Positions 1-10,512 of a stretch of 64,000 bases of DNA are shown in pieces. Position numbers and translations under genes: made by a program. The notes beneath the pieces were generated by a model. It was not told the origin of the DNA and searched no databases. It was given only the letters and a program-made list of their open reading frames with translations. Numbering within the stretch: the first letter of the stretch is position 1; every line of letters begins with the position of its first letter. Origin of the DNA: Sinotaia quadrata (lineage: Eukaryota > Mollusca > Gastropoda > Architaenioglossa > Viviparidae); the NCBI GenBank assembly GCA_028829895.1, contig CM054177.1, positions 75,476,663 to 75,540,662 on the forward strand, given 5' to 3'.

Positions 1-21
1 TCTCTCTCTCGTGGAGAACAG

Positions 22-162
22 AACGTCCAGAGTGCATAAAGTAACTAGTGGAGCTACACTTTTTCTAGAACGTCCAGAGTGCATAAAATAACTAGTGGAG
101 CTACACTTTTTCTAGAACGTCCAGAGTGCATAAAATAACTAGTGGAGCTACACTTTTTCTAG
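22..162. repeat. 47-bp minisatellite, 3 copies
   Basis: Three head-to-tail copies of a 47-bp unit start at 22, 69 and 116. They are nearly identical and each contains AACGTCCAGAGTGCATAAA. The array lies just left of the retrotransposon and breaks off into unique AT-rich DNA. No coding potential is evident. Confidence 0.9.
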
Positions 163-443
163 AATGCACTGCATTGAGACTGAGTGAAACCATTGCGTTA
201 TATTCACTACTTCAGTGGCACACGGTTTCTTTGATGTGTCTTGACAATCTCGTTATCCCAGTCATCATCGTTGTCATCATTATTATAGTCAGAATGAAAA
301 AAGAATAACATTTCAAACAGACAAAGAGTGTCTAACTTTGAAATGCACACCAGTTTATTTTAAAGCCACACAGGAAAAAGTACGACGCGCATATTTTCAC
401 CTGATGTTACTCTATGGTTTTCATGAGAAGACCCACAATTTTT
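163..443. other. unique AT-rich flank, nothing recognised
   Basis: AT-rich sequence between the 47-bp array and the target-site duplication of the retrotransposon. A 60-codon plus-strand frame starts inside the array and runs into this stretch. It has no recognisable features. Confidence 0.6.
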
Positions 444-448
444 ATGAC
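444..448. repeat. target-site duplication, left copy (ATGAC)
   Basis: Five bases ATGAC immediately precede the first LTR base at 449. They match the five bases after the other LTR. This is the expected size for a Ty3/gypsy integrase. Confidence 0.9.
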
Positions 449-1995
449 TGTTACGTTTCCAGTATTTATTTAAAGACCCTGCTTAGAATAATTAAAAGAC
501 TTTAAATATAATTAATTCTTCCTCTCATATTCTACGCAGACTGGTTGCTCAATTTATTATCTGACTAATTAAAAGTGCGTCTTGTAGTTCAGACGACAAA
601 TTTACAGACTAATAAACTGCGAACTTTTAGCTAGATTTGAAAACAGTTAAATCCCTCTAAATTAATATGCACTCGTCATCAATCTTTCTGCTCATCCGCC
701 CCCATTCAAATCTAAGAATTAATCTAATTGGTCTATTGTGCATAGAAATCAATTACTAAGAGGTATTAACAAAGAAAATAAGATTTAATAAAGTTTAACA
801 AATTAACAATAAATCGAATGCAACGCGAATAGTCTTCACTCTGTCTTTACGCGCCTATGCCTGATTTTTGTCAATCTAAATTGCCAGAAAAGTGTTCCTT
901 TGAGATCTGTACACTTGATTTTGCACTTAGCTCTATTCTTGTATCCTTGGTCTCAACACTCAGTCATGCTGATTCGTTCCCTCAGTCCCCCTTTAACGAC
1001 ACACGTGGTGCATAAGGAATGATGTCCCTTTGTTAGTGGCTAGGAACTGGAATTTTTACAGCATGGCCCTCAGAGTGGATTTCGACACGCTTATACCAAT
1101 AAGCTAGTGCAGGTGAGGCATGGTGAAACATGAACCATGAGCCGACCTGTGGATGCAACGTGTTTGGATATAATTCTCAACCTAACAGGCCCTACTTAGG
1201 CATGGCTCAATTAAATGCGCTGAACAAAGAGTTTCGACCTCGTGTCGCTTACAATTAGATTTTAGACAAAATATAATCGTCTCACATGTGTTCCATTTAA
1301 CAGTCATGACGTATGAAGCAATAAAATAGATACAACGTTAAATTAATGTTCATACAAAGAGGTAATTCAAACCGACAGAGCGCTTCACAATTTACAATTA
1401 AAATTACACGCAATAATTGAATTACATGAAGAATTCATATCGAGCGCAGCATTCTGGCTCTTAGTGAATTAAAACAATATAAATTAAAGTACAGAAATGG
1501 AAAAATGGTTACAATAAATTTATATTCCGTAACATATAGGGTTTTCAGCTATTTCTCTGAACCATGCTCAAGTGTATATGGGAATCATATAATACATAGC
1601 ACAAATACATACTTAAACAATACATAGGCAAATACTATTAAATAAAATGATACCTTTGAGAGAAGTCGAAGGGTACCTTGATTCTCTATGGCGTCGGCTG
1701 CCTCTACGACCCGAGTAGCTGATGGAATTAGCTAAAATGTGCTCGAAGTGAGGGAGCGGAAGCGTGTAGGTACATATATAGAAAGGTATATTGCGTATCA
1801 CGTGACTGTTCGCAAAGCATGTGGTTGGTTCGAGAACTGGACAATGGTCCTAAAGTTACATAACATCTTGACCTGTTCTAGAAGCACCTAGAAAAAGGAA
1901 GCTTTGAACAAAGGGCCAAGGGTTTCAAATATTCGAATTTGAAGTAAACAAGGCAAGTGGGTCACGAAGTCGGGCAATTTTATCAGACTGTGACA
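449..1995 (-). repeat. 3' LTR of the retrotransposon
   Basis: 1547 bp, identical to 7140-8686 except at position 753. In the element's sense it starts TGTCAC at 1995 and ends GTAACA at 449. A TATATA string at 1775-1780 lies about 215 bp inside the LTR and could be the U3 TATA element. AATAAA on the minus strand at 465-470 and 552-557 could serve as polyadenylation signals. A 62-codon minus frame (1613-1801) occurs in both LTRs but resembles no protein I know. Confidence 0.95.
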
Positions 1996-2008
1996 CCCCC
2001 TTGCTTCT
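1996..2008 (-). other. polypurine tract (plus-strand primer)
   Basis: On the minus strand the bases immediately before the 3' LTR read AGAAGCAAGGGGG, a purine run with one interruption that abuts TGTCAC directly. That is the position and composition expected of the polypurine primer for second-strand synthesis. Confidence 0.75.
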
Positions 2009-2218
2009 GAGGCGTTTATCTTGCCAAAGATAAAATGCCTCCTACAAATTATGTATGATAAAATGTAGAAGTCCACAATGAAGAAAAATTTACACAAAAA
2101 AAATTTCGACATTCCTAGAAATAAAGTGTGCAACTATATTTCATATTTACAGGAAGGAATCCGTAGGGTTCAGTTAATTGATTAAACAACATTCTATCAG
2201 TACCGGCACTTGATGGCA
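2009..2218 (-). other. 3' untranslated segment of retrotransposon
   Basis: About 210 bases between the gag-pol stop codon (TGA at 2219-2221) and the polypurine tract. No envelope-like or other additional frame is present, so the element ends after RNase H. Confidence 0.7.
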
Positions 2219-5200
2219 TCAAGCACGACTCATGTAATCTGCGCCAACATTCAAAGACCCTTTGATGTAATGAATATTTGCGTCATACTGTGTCAGAAAC
2301 AAAGACCAACGCATTAAACGGCTGTTCGTAAATTGCGCCTGTCCGAGAAAGGCCAACGGCTGGTGATCGCACTCAATGACAAAGGTTTTTCCGTACAAAT
2401 AGTTTTCGAACTTTTTTATGGCCCAAACTATTGCAAGACATTCCTTTTCACTGGTGGAATATTTCTGTTCAGTAGTTGTGAGTTTACGGCTTGCATATGC
2501 AACTGGGTGTTTGGTGTCATTGTGTTCTTGTAATAACACTGCTCCTAATCCTGTGTTGCTAGCATCAGTCCTTAACAAGAATGGTTTTGTCAGATCTGGC
2601 AGTTTAACAACTAAATCTGAAGTCAGTCTAGATTTCAGTGTGTCAAAAGCGTTTTGGCATGCATCAGTCCACACTACTTTTGTAGGCATATTCTTACGTG
2701 TCAAGTCAGTCAGAGGACATGCAATGGCACTAAAATCTGGTACGAATTTTCTGTAGTAATTAGCAAGACCAAGAAAACTTCTAACTTGTGTTTTTGTTAG
2801 CGGTTGTGAAGTGTCCTTAAGTTGTGCTATCTTAGCTTCACTTGGCGACATAGTTCCATGACTCAACTTGTGTCCCAAGAAGTCTAAGGAGAATTGTGCT
2901 ATTTCACACTTCGTAGGGCGGGCAGTGAGGTTGGCTTGCTTTAATCTGGCTAGCACATCTCGTAAGAGTGTTAAGTGCTCCTCCCATGTCTGGGTGCCTA
3001 GAATTAAATCATCCATGAAGTTCTCAACTCCACGTCCGTACAGTGGTTCTAACAATGACCGCATCATTTTAGAAAAAATGCTTGGAGCGTTTGAAACTCC
3101 GAAAGGCATAACTTTCCATGTGTAGTTTCCTACTGGTGTAGTGAAAGCTAGTATGTGTCGATCAGTGTCCTTGACCTTGATTTGCCAAAAACCGCGTGAC
3201 AAATCTATTTTGGTATAGTAATGAGCGTTAGCTAGCTTAGTGAAGATGAGATCCGGATCAGGGAGAGGCTCGGCACAAAACTCTGTCACTTGATTGAGTT
3301 TGCGGTAGTCTCCGCAAAAACGGAACGAGTTATCACGTTTTTTAATCAACACGATGGGTGATCCGTAGGCACTGTCAGTCTTCTCTATGACCCCTAGATC
3401 TAGCATAGTCTTAATCTCACGTCTAACGTCATCTATCTTAGCGTGTGGCAACGGATACGGCTTCAAACGTATCGGTTTGTTGTCAGTCAGCTTCAGTGAA
3501 AATTCTATTAAGTCTGTCAACCCTGGTTTGTCTGTCAGAGTAGATGAGAACTCATTAAGCAATTCATTCACTTCTTTTTTCTGTCTTTCTGTCAAGGCTT
3601 CATTTACCCTAACGTCTTTGACAGTTTCGTCCGTCTGTAGAGGACAGTTTGGTAAAGTACCAGTGACGCAATCAGTATCCCCCTCGTCTTCTGTAACTAT
3701 CGTCGCTACGACAAAATCAGCTTGAGTGGTTTGATCCTCACGGCTTATGTACTTTTTGAGTAGGTTAACATGAAAGATTTTCTCTCTCTTTCCTGTCTGC
3801 ACCTTATAGTTCAGTCCCCCTAGCTTGGCGGTAACTACAAAGGGCCCCTTCCATTTCATCTGAAGTTTGTTATGTGCTTCAGGAAGCAACAGTAACACTT
3901 TGTCATTAACTTCAAATTCTCTAGGTTTGGTGTGCTTATTGTAATATTCTGCCTGTCTAGACTGAGCTATCGTCAAGTTTTCCCGTGCTATCTTGCCTAT
4001 AGTTTCAAGACGGTTTCTTAAGTCAGTGACGTATGTGTAAGTTGTCTTAACTTCGTCATCTGTCTTTTCATCAGTCCAAAGTGCCTTCAAAATCATCATC
4101 GGTCCGCGTACAGTACGTCCGTAAAGTAGCTCAAATGGTGAAAACCCGGTGGAAGTTTGCGGCACCTCCCTATATGCAAATAGTAGGGCAGGGATGTATC
4201 TGTCCCAGTCTTTCGGTTTATCAGTGGCGAGCTTTTTAAGTGCTGTTTTTAATGTCCCATTGTATTTTTCAATCAGACCATTTGCCTGGGGGTGGTATGG
4301 TGTGCAAGTAAGATGTTTGATGGAAAGTAAACGATTTACTTCCTTCATTACGTTGCCTATGAATTGACTCCCCTGATCCGTCAAAATTTCAGTAGGAATT
4401 CCAACACGACTCCAAAGACCGAAAAGGGCTTCGGCGACAGTTTCAGTATCAATATTTTTCAATGGTACTGCGTCGGCGAATCTTGTTGCGTAATCAATAG
4501 TGGTCAGCACGTATCGATTACCTCTCGTTGATGTGGGTATTATAGGCCCAATCAAATCCAATGCTACGCGCTTGTAGGGTTCACTGATCAGTTCAGGCTC
4601 TCCTAACGGTGCGGGTCTGATTGAATTTTTAGACTGTGTTCTCTGGCATGTGTCGCAACTTAACACGAATCTACGGATATCGGCAGTGATGTCCGGCCAA
4701 TAAAACTCACTTGTAATACGACTAGTTGTTTTTTGTACACCCATGTGTGCACCAAAAAGACTCTCATGACCTAATCGTAATACGTCATTTCGTTTGGTTT
4801 GTGGAACGACTAATTGTTTCTGAAATTCGTCTCCCACTTTCGAATAGCGGTACAATAAACCCTTTTTCAGAATAATGCACGCTTTCTTATTCGAATCGTC
4901 AGTGTTGACGTCACTAACAAGTACAGCTTGTCTGCGTAACTTGTCTAGTGTTTCGTCCTCAGCTTGTAATATTTTAATCTCGCTAACTGTTGCTTTATCT
5001 ACGGCTGGTGCGGCAGACATCGGTGCAGTTACAGATTTGTCTTTACTACTCGCTGCTCTGGTTACAGCGTTAACCAGTGGTGGTTCAGTTGAAGTTTGTT
5101 TTTTGCACGGCAAAACATACTTGCAACCAAGGATCACGTCATGCGGTGAGTTTTCCATAACTGCCGCTTTGACTGTTCCTTCTACAAAGTCTGAAACAAT

Positions 5201-6520
5201 CGAGACTTCAGCTACTGGTAAAATGTCTTGTTCGCCGTTTGCAAAGGTGACAGAGATTGTCTCCCCTGTGTAGTCGGTACGGTTAACTAATGATGCATTT
5301 ACAATAGCGTCTAGCTCACACCCTGTATCAAGCAAAGCGATTGTATCGTGACCGTTTGCCTGTACTGGTGTTCGATTCGACTTTTCTGTTTTAGGTGTAT
5401 GACTTTCTACTGCGTAAACTTTAGCTGTTTTCTTTTCAGGACACGTTCGTGAAAAATGGCCACTATCACCACAAGTGTAACATGCAAGATTCTTTTTATC
5501 TTTCTGTTTGTCGGACTTGTTTTTAGTGTCGGGTTTAGATGTTTTATCATCACGCTCACTATGTGCCTTCCCGTCATTTTTCTTATCCTTTCGAGTCTGC
5601 GGTTCGTTCGGTCGAGACTTGTTGTTCGCGTGTGCGTTCGAGAATTGAGAATGTGCGTCATCAAAGCGATCGGCGGCGTTGCCTATCTCCTCTAGCGTAG
5701 ATTTTTCCCTTATTGCTAAGTGAATCAGTAGATCTGATTTGTATGACCCGAGAATGTGGTCTTTTACCATTTCATCCCTAAGACCTGCGTACGTCTGTGG
5801 AGTTTCGGCTAGATCTATCCATCTTTGGAACAAGTCAGTTACACGTCGTATGTACTGTGCGTGCGTCTCTGAACTGGCTTTAGTGGCCTGTTTAAACTTA
5901 CGTCGGTATGTATCTGCTGTGAGTTTGTAACGTTTCAATAATGCGGCCTTGACTGTGTCGTAATTATCTGACTCAGAATCGCTAAGCTTATTGAACTCGT
6001 TTTTCGCACTGCCCTGCAATAACCCCGATAAATTTATCGCCCAATGTTCCGCTGGAATGTTCGTTGCTCTGGCTAACTTTTCAAACGTTTTTAAATACGC
6101 GTCTATTTGATCTTTGTTCTCATCAAATGGGACCATATTTATCTTTGGAATGATATTTTCAATTCTACTGTGATTATTTCCATCGCTAGAACGCGAATCA
6201 CCACTGCTTCTGCGATCACGGTTTGGATTGGTAACTTCTAGTTTCTTTACTTCCCATTCTAACCGTTTTATTTCCGCGTCTGCGGCGATGCGTTTGGCTT
6301 CTGTATCCGCTGCGATACGTTTTGTTTCGATGTCGGCTAGTCTTTCAGCCTCTAATTTTTTTGCTTCGCGGGCGGCTAACCGTTCTTCCCTTTCTATCTC
6401 TTGTCTCTCCTTTTCCGCTTTCTCTAGCTCAGTTTTAATGTAGCTAGTCAGTTCGTCACCCTGATATCCTATCATGATACCGGTTTCTTTCAGGTCTTCG
6501 AGAACCTGTTTGCGATCCAT
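2219..6520 (-). CDS. Gag-Pol polyprotein, Gmr1-like order (Gag-PR-INT-RT-RH)
   Basis: The 1433-residue polyprotein starts at a true ATG (6520). Residues 25-95 are a charged, Glu/Lys/Arg/Ala-rich likely coiled coil. Residues about 125-285 are Gag capsid, of which about 203-285 resembles a SCAN domain. A CCHC zinc knuckle (CYTCGDSGHFSRTC) lies near 346-359. The aspartic protease motif LLDTGCE is near 398. Next comes the integrase: an HHCC zinc motif near 585-625, catalytic D655, D715 and E751 (35 residues between the last two), then a GPY/F-like module (KWKGPFVV) near 900-945. Reverse transcriptase follows, with D1106 in KIDLSRGFWQI and the FMDD box at 1168-1171, then RNase H with D1319 (TDAS). 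The protein ends just after RNase H in ADYMSRA. All catalytic residues I looked for are present, so the product looks functional. Single-frame Gag-Pol expression implies processing by the encoded protease. No envelope gene is present. Confidence 0.96.
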   Translation of the reverse strand: MDRKQVLEDLKETGIMIGYQGDELTSYIKTELEKAEKERQEIEREERLAAREAKKLEAERLADIETKRIAADTEAKRIAADAEIKRLEWEVKKLEVTNPNRDRRSSGDSRSSDGNNHSRIENIIPKINMVPFDENKDQIDAYLKTFEKLARATNIPAEHWAINLSGLLQGSAKNEFNKLSDSESDNYDTVKAALLKRYKLTADTYRRKFKQATKASSETHAQYIRRVTDLFQRWIDLAETPQTYAGLRDEMVKDHILGSYKSDLLIHLAIREKSTLEEIGNAADRFDDAHSQFSNAHANNKSRPNEPQTRKDKKNDGKAHSERDDKTSKPDTKNKSDKQKDKKNLACYTCGDSGHFSRTCPEKKTAKVYAVESHTPKTEKSNRTPVQANGHDTIALLDTGCELDAIVNASLVNRTDYTGETISVTFANGEQDILPVAEVSIVSDFVEGTVKAAVMENSPHDVILGCKYVLPCKKQTSTEPPLVNAVTRAASSKDKSVTAPMSAAPAVDKATVSEIKILQAEDETLDKLRRQAVLVSDVNTDDSNKKACIILKKGLLYRYSKVGDEFQKQLVVPQTKRNDVLRLGHESLFGAHMGVQKTTSRITSEFYWPDITADIRRFVLSCDTCQRTQSKNSIRPAPLGEPELISEPYKRVALDLIGPIIPTSTRGNRYVLTTIDYATRFADAVPLKNIDTETVAEALFGLWSRVGIPTEILTDQGSQFIGNVMKEVNRLLSIKHLTCTPYHPQANGLIEKYNGTLKTALKKLATDKPKDWDRYIPALLFAYREVPQTSTGFSPFELLYGRTVRGPMMILKALWTDEKTDDEVKTTYTYVTDLRNRLETIGKIARENLTIAQSRQAEYYNKHTKPREFEVNDKVLLLLPEAHNKLQMKWKGPFVVTAKLGGLNYKVQTGKREKIFHVNLLKKYISREDQTTQADFVVATIVTEDEGDTDCVTGTLPNCPLQTDETVKDVRVNEALTERQKKEVNELLNEFSSTLTDKPGLTDLIEFSLKLTDNKPIRLKPYPLPHAKIDDVRREIKTMLDLGVIEKTDSAYGSPIVLIKKRDNSFRFCGDYRKLNQVTEFCAEPLPDPDLIFTKLANAHYYTKIDLSRGFWQIKVKDTDRHILAFTTPVGNYTWKVMPFGVSNAPSIFSKMMRSLLEPLYGRGVENFMDDLILGTQTWEEHLTLLRDVLARLKQANLTARPTKCEIAQFSLDFLGHKLSHGTMSPSEAKIAQLKDTSQPLTKTQVRSFLGLANYYRKFVPDFSAIACPLTDLTRKNMPTKVVWTDACQNAFDTLKSRLTSDLVVKLPDLTKPFLLRTDASNTGLGAVLLQEHNDTKHPVAYASRKLTTTEQKYSTSEKECLAIVWAIKKFENYLYGKTFVIECDHQPLAFLGQAQFTNSRLMRWSLFLTQYDANIHYIKGSLNVGADYMSRA

Positions 6521-7139
6521 TTTACTGTCTTAGCGCGCTGGCTACAATAAGAATGTATCTCGTGAATTGTGTGTTTTAACCGTCGGCGATAACTCCGCTT
6601 ATCCCGAAAATAACTTTTAGGCTACAACCTTACAAAAATTATTTAATTTACTCAGAACACCTTCCGAAATAAATTGCGCGTTAACTCTTACACGTTTCAC
6701 CTGCTTGTCACAGTGTCCGCTGTTCCAAGACTTTCGTAATGTCACGGCTCCTACCATACAACATTACACATTATATCTAGCACCCTAAATATAATAGTCC
6801 GAAGTCTGTTACTACCGATAACTCTCCTAGCTGGCGGTATAACCTTCGACTCCTCACAATGAAGTACTCAGTAACACAATACTAAATAAATCATTCAATA
6901 GCTAACATGACATATTTAACTACGCTTAAATATATCAACATTAACTAACATGCACGCTACTCTGCAAAAGAATACATGCACATGTCACAACAAAAGCAAA
7001 GAAAATCAGTGATACAAAAATCAAAAGAACAATTGGCAATTCTGTTCGTTCGTTCGTTTCTAGGTTTATGATACGCCCTATGTATAAAAATGTTACAATT
7101 TACAATTTAATACATATCAATCCCGCGACGACCCACACT
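6521..7139 (-). other. 5' leader of retrotransposon
   Basis: The region between the 5' LTR and the gag-pol ATG. It would contain the primer-binding site next to the LTR and packaging sequences. It has a short TTCG run near 7046-7058 and is otherwise AT-rich without long frames. Confidence 0.7.
7120..7135 (-). other. candidate primer-binding site
   Basis: Four bases inside the 5' LTR edge the minus strand reads TGGGTCGTCGCGGGAT. It begins with the TGG expected to pair with a tRNA CCA end. I could not match the following bases with confidence to a particular tRNA, so the primer is unassigned. Confidence 0.5.
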
Positions 7140-8686
7140 TGTTACGTTTCCAGTATTTATTTAAAGACCCTGCTTAGAATAATTAAAAGACTTTAAATAT
7201 AATTAATTCTTCCTCTCATATTCTACGCAGACTGGTTGCTCAATTTATTATCTGACTAATTAAAAGTGCGTCTTGTAGTTCAGACGACAAATTTACAGAC
7301 TAATAAACTGCGAACTTTTAGCTAGATTTGAAAACAGTTAAATCCCTCTAAATTAATATGCACTCGTCATCAATCTTTCTGCTCATCCGCCCCCATTCAA
7401 ATCTAAGAATTAATCTAATTGGTCTATTGTGCATAGAAATCAACTACTAAGAGGTATTAACAAAGAAAATAAGATTTAATAAAGTTTAACAAATTAACAA
7501 TAAATCGAATGCAACGCGAATAGTCTTCACTCTGTCTTTACGCGCCTATGCCTGATTTTTGTCAATCTAAATTGCCAGAAAAGTGTTCCTTTGAGATCTG
7601 TACACTTGATTTTGCACTTAGCTCTATTCTTGTATCCTTGGTCTCAACACTCAGTCATGCTGATTCGTTCCCTCAGTCCCCCTTTAACGACACACGTGGT
7701 GCATAAGGAATGATGTCCCTTTGTTAGTGGCTAGGAACTGGAATTTTTACAGCATGGCCCTCAGAGTGGATTTCGACACGCTTATACCAATAAGCTAGTG
7801 CAGGTGAGGCATGGTGAAACATGAACCATGAGCCGACCTGTGGATGCAACGTGTTTGGATATAATTCTCAACCTAACAGGCCCTACTTAGGCATGGCTCA
7901 ATTAAATGCGCTGAACAAAGAGTTTCGACCTCGTGTCGCTTACAATTAGATTTTAGACAAAATATAATCGTCTCACATGTGTTCCATTTAACAGTCATGA
8001 CGTATGAAGCAATAAAATAGATACAACGTTAAATTAATGTTCATACAAAGAGGTAATTCAAACCGACAGAGCGCTTCACAATTTACAATTAAAATTACAC
8101 GCAATAATTGAATTACATGAAGAATTCATATCGAGCGCAGCATTCTGGCTCTTAGTGAATTAAAACAATATAAATTAAAGTACAGAAATGGAAAAATGGT
8201 TACAATAAATTTATATTCCGTAACATATAGGGTTTTCAGCTATTTCTCTGAACCATGCTCAAGTGTATATGGGAATCATATAATACATAGCACAAATACA
8301 TACTTAAACAATACATAGGCAAATACTATTAAATAAAATGATACCTTTGAGAGAAGTCGAAGGGTACCTTGATTCTCTATGGCGTCGGCTGCCTCTACGA
8401 CCCGAGTAGCTGATGGAATTAGCTAAAATGTGCTCGAAGTGAGGGAGCGGAAGCGTGTAGGTACATATATAGAAAGGTATATTGCGTATCACGTGACTGT
8501 TCGCAAAGCATGTGGTTGGTTCGAGAACTGGACAATGGTCCTAAAGTTACATAACATCTTGACCTGTTCTAGAAGCACCTAGAAAAAGGAAGCTTTGAAC
8601 AAAGGGCCAAGGGTTTCAAATATTCGAATTTGAAGTAAACAAGGCAAGTGGGTCACGAAGTCGGGCAATTTTATCAGACTGTGACA
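7140..8686 (-). repeat. 5' LTR of the retrotransposon
   Basis: 1547 bp, differing from 449-1995 only at 7444 (C instead of T). In the element's sense transcription would start within this copy. The TATATA string corresponding to 1775-1780 lies at 8466-8471. The minus-strand 62-codon frame at 8304-8492 duplicates that of the other LTR. Confidence 0.95.
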
Positions 8687-8691
8687 ATGAC
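8687..8691. repeat. target-site duplication, right copy (ATGAC)
   Basis: ATGAC directly follows the last LTR base at 8686 and matches 444-448. Confidence 0.9.
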
Positions 8692-8820
8692 AACAGTTAC
8701 TTTTATATGCGTTTCTCTTTACTTACTTCCGCATACATCCATTAGAAAATGGCGTAGCACGTATAACAATTGTCACAAAATTTTATTTCTGACGTCTTAG
8801 TTTAAAGGGTTGTTGTGAAC

Positions 8821-9150
8821 TAACATGGGCCTCGTAAAGTAACAATTATCATAGCAAACAGGAGCCTCGTGGCACTGAGAAGATGGACCTCGTGCACTGA
8901 CAGCTGTGACGACTAACAAGGGCCTCGTGCACTGACAGCTGTCACGACTAACAAGGGCCTCGTGCACTGACAGCTGTCACGACTAACAAGGGCCTCGTGC
9001 ACTAACAGCTGTCACGACTAACAGGGGCTTCGTGCACTAACTGCTGTAACGACTAACAAGGGCTTCGTGCACTAACTGCAGTCACGACTAACAGGGGCTT
9101 CATGCACTAACTGCTGTCACGACTAACAGGGGCTTCGTGACCTGACAGTT
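8821..9150. repeat. 35-bp minisatellite, about 8 copies
   Basis: Imperfect copies of a 35-bp unit with core GGGCCTCGTGCACTGACAG. The centre (8905-9140) is most regular and the left edge is degenerate. The unit includes GTGCAC and CAGCTG palindromes. Confidence 0.85.
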
Positions 9151-9663
9151 GTCATTATCCGACAGGGTCAGTCTCTGAAAATGTTCTTTCCAAGACACTA
9201 TTAAGTTTTGTGACAGAGACCAAAGAGTACAATGTATGGCAAATAAATAGTGTGAATGTTTACAACGGTTTCAGTAAAGAGCAAAAGATATTGCCGACTC
9301 AGCTTTTCGCAGTAATTCCTTGTCTTTAAATGCAGCAAGGACACCCTATTCATCCATTGCCTACTCACCTTTACCTCGTACCCTCCTTGAATCTGTAACT
9401 GTGACAAGGAGACCTTCGCTTATTTATTGCATACTCACTCTACCTTTTCGCCGTACGTTCTTGCTCCTTTAAATGCTGTTAAAGGAAGCTTGCGCATCCG
9501 TTGCTTTGCACCGTGCTTCGTTATGTTTTGATGTGCTAAACGGTGACACGCACTCACTCATTGCCATTTGAGACTTTATTCACAAAGGAGTAATTACCGT
9601 TTAGTCGCAATAATAAAACCCTCATTGGAAGATGGCGTTCGCACATCCTTAATGGATTCTCCA
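9151..9663. other. unique sequence, nothing recognised
   Basis: Mixed-composition DNA between two arrays. A 68-codon minus frame at 9201-9407 has no recognisable similarity or splice context. Confidence 0.5.
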
Positions 9664-9930
9664 AGCGTAAACAAACTGATGGGTTCGCAAAATGTAAACA
9701 GACGGATGGTTTCGTCAAGTGTAAACAGACGGATGGGTTCGCAAAATGTAAACAGACGGATGGGTTCGTAGCGCGTAAACAGACGGATGGGTTCACAAAG
9801 TGTAAACTGACAGATGGGTTCACAAAGTGTAAACTGACAGATGGGTTCACAAAGTGTAAACTGACAGATGGGTTCGCAAAGCGTAAACTGACTGATGGGT
9901 TCGCAAAGTGTACACAAACTGATAGGTTCT
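9664..9930. repeat. 27-bp minisatellite, about 10 copies
   Basis: Copies of a 27-bp unit around GATGGGTTCGCAAAATGTAA. Because 27 is divisible by three and units lack stops in several frames, apparent frames of 67-188 codons arise on both strands here. They are repeat products. Confidence 0.9.
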
Positions 9931-10241
9931 CTCTTACGTTTTAATTTGACAAATTCTATTCTACAGGAAATCGTGCAATCCGTTCCACATCGCCGCGAAA
10001 AATCAAAGAAATTAGGGGAAAATGAAGACAGTGTTCGGAGGGAGGGGGGAACACTAGTAAAGACACTCACCAAAGCAAGGTATGATGTTAGGTGTTGATG
10101 AGGTAAGATGTTAGGCGTTGGTGAGGTGAAATGGAGGTGGGATGAGGATTTGACTGGCATTCCTTAAATCTCCCAATCTAGAATGATGCAACTCGCAGTT
10201 CAAATGAACAAATATATGAAATGTTACAAATAAAAAAGAAG

Positions 10242-10247
10242 TTTATT
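10242..10247 (-). other. possible polyadenylation signal AATAAA
   Basis: TTTATT on the plus strand (AATAAA on the minus strand) about 265 bases downstream of the stop codon of the putative terminal exon at 10513-10670. The position suits a 3' end for that transcript. Confidence 0.4.
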
Positions 10248-10512
10248 AACGATAACTCTCGAAATCCAAAACATAGTCTATACTCCAAGCACTTTGATGG
10301 TGTCATCGCCGCTGCAAAACCTTGTACAGCACGCTTTCATGGCTGACGTTTAAATTTGCAAATATCTGTAAGGAATAACTTTTTTTCGTGAGGGAAAAAT
10401 GGTACTAAAAATTTAAAGACGATAGAAACATTTGTCACGTGATAGTAAATAAACCCCAGTAATAAAAATTCCGTTTGAAACACTGAATGGATAAAAAAAA
10501 ACTTGTACAAGC

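Larger units (their letters stand above)
444..8691 (-). mobile_element. Full-length Gmr1-like Ty3/gypsy LTR retrotransposon with target duplication
   Basis: A complete element read on the minus strand: 5' LTR 7140-8686, leader 6521-7139, gag-pol 2219-6520, short 3' leader, polypurine tract, then 3' LTR 449-1995. Both LTRs are 1547 bp and on the minus strand begin TGTCAC and end GTAACA, giving TG...CA ends. The 5-bp duplication ATGAC flanks it at 444-448 and 8687-8691. Comparing the LTRs line by line I found one mismatch (T at 753, C at 7444), so the insertion is very recent. The single frame has no stop or frameshift. Having integrase upstream of reverse transcriptase is atypical of Ty3/gypsy and defines the Gmr1-like group, first described in deuterostomes. 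By these signs it is potentially autonomous. That it moves is inference. Confidence 0.95.

Noticed and set aside
1613..1801. 62-codon frame in the LTR, repeated at 8304-8492
   Set aside because: Present twice only because the LTRs are identical. No similarity to accessory or envelope proteins.
4875..5273. 132-codon plus frame and other frames inside 2219-6520
   Set aside because: Antisense shadows of the gag-pol frame, whose domains are clear on the minus strand.
9554..10160. Frames of 67-188 codons over the 27-bp array
   Set aside because: Stop-free repeat units explain them on both strands.
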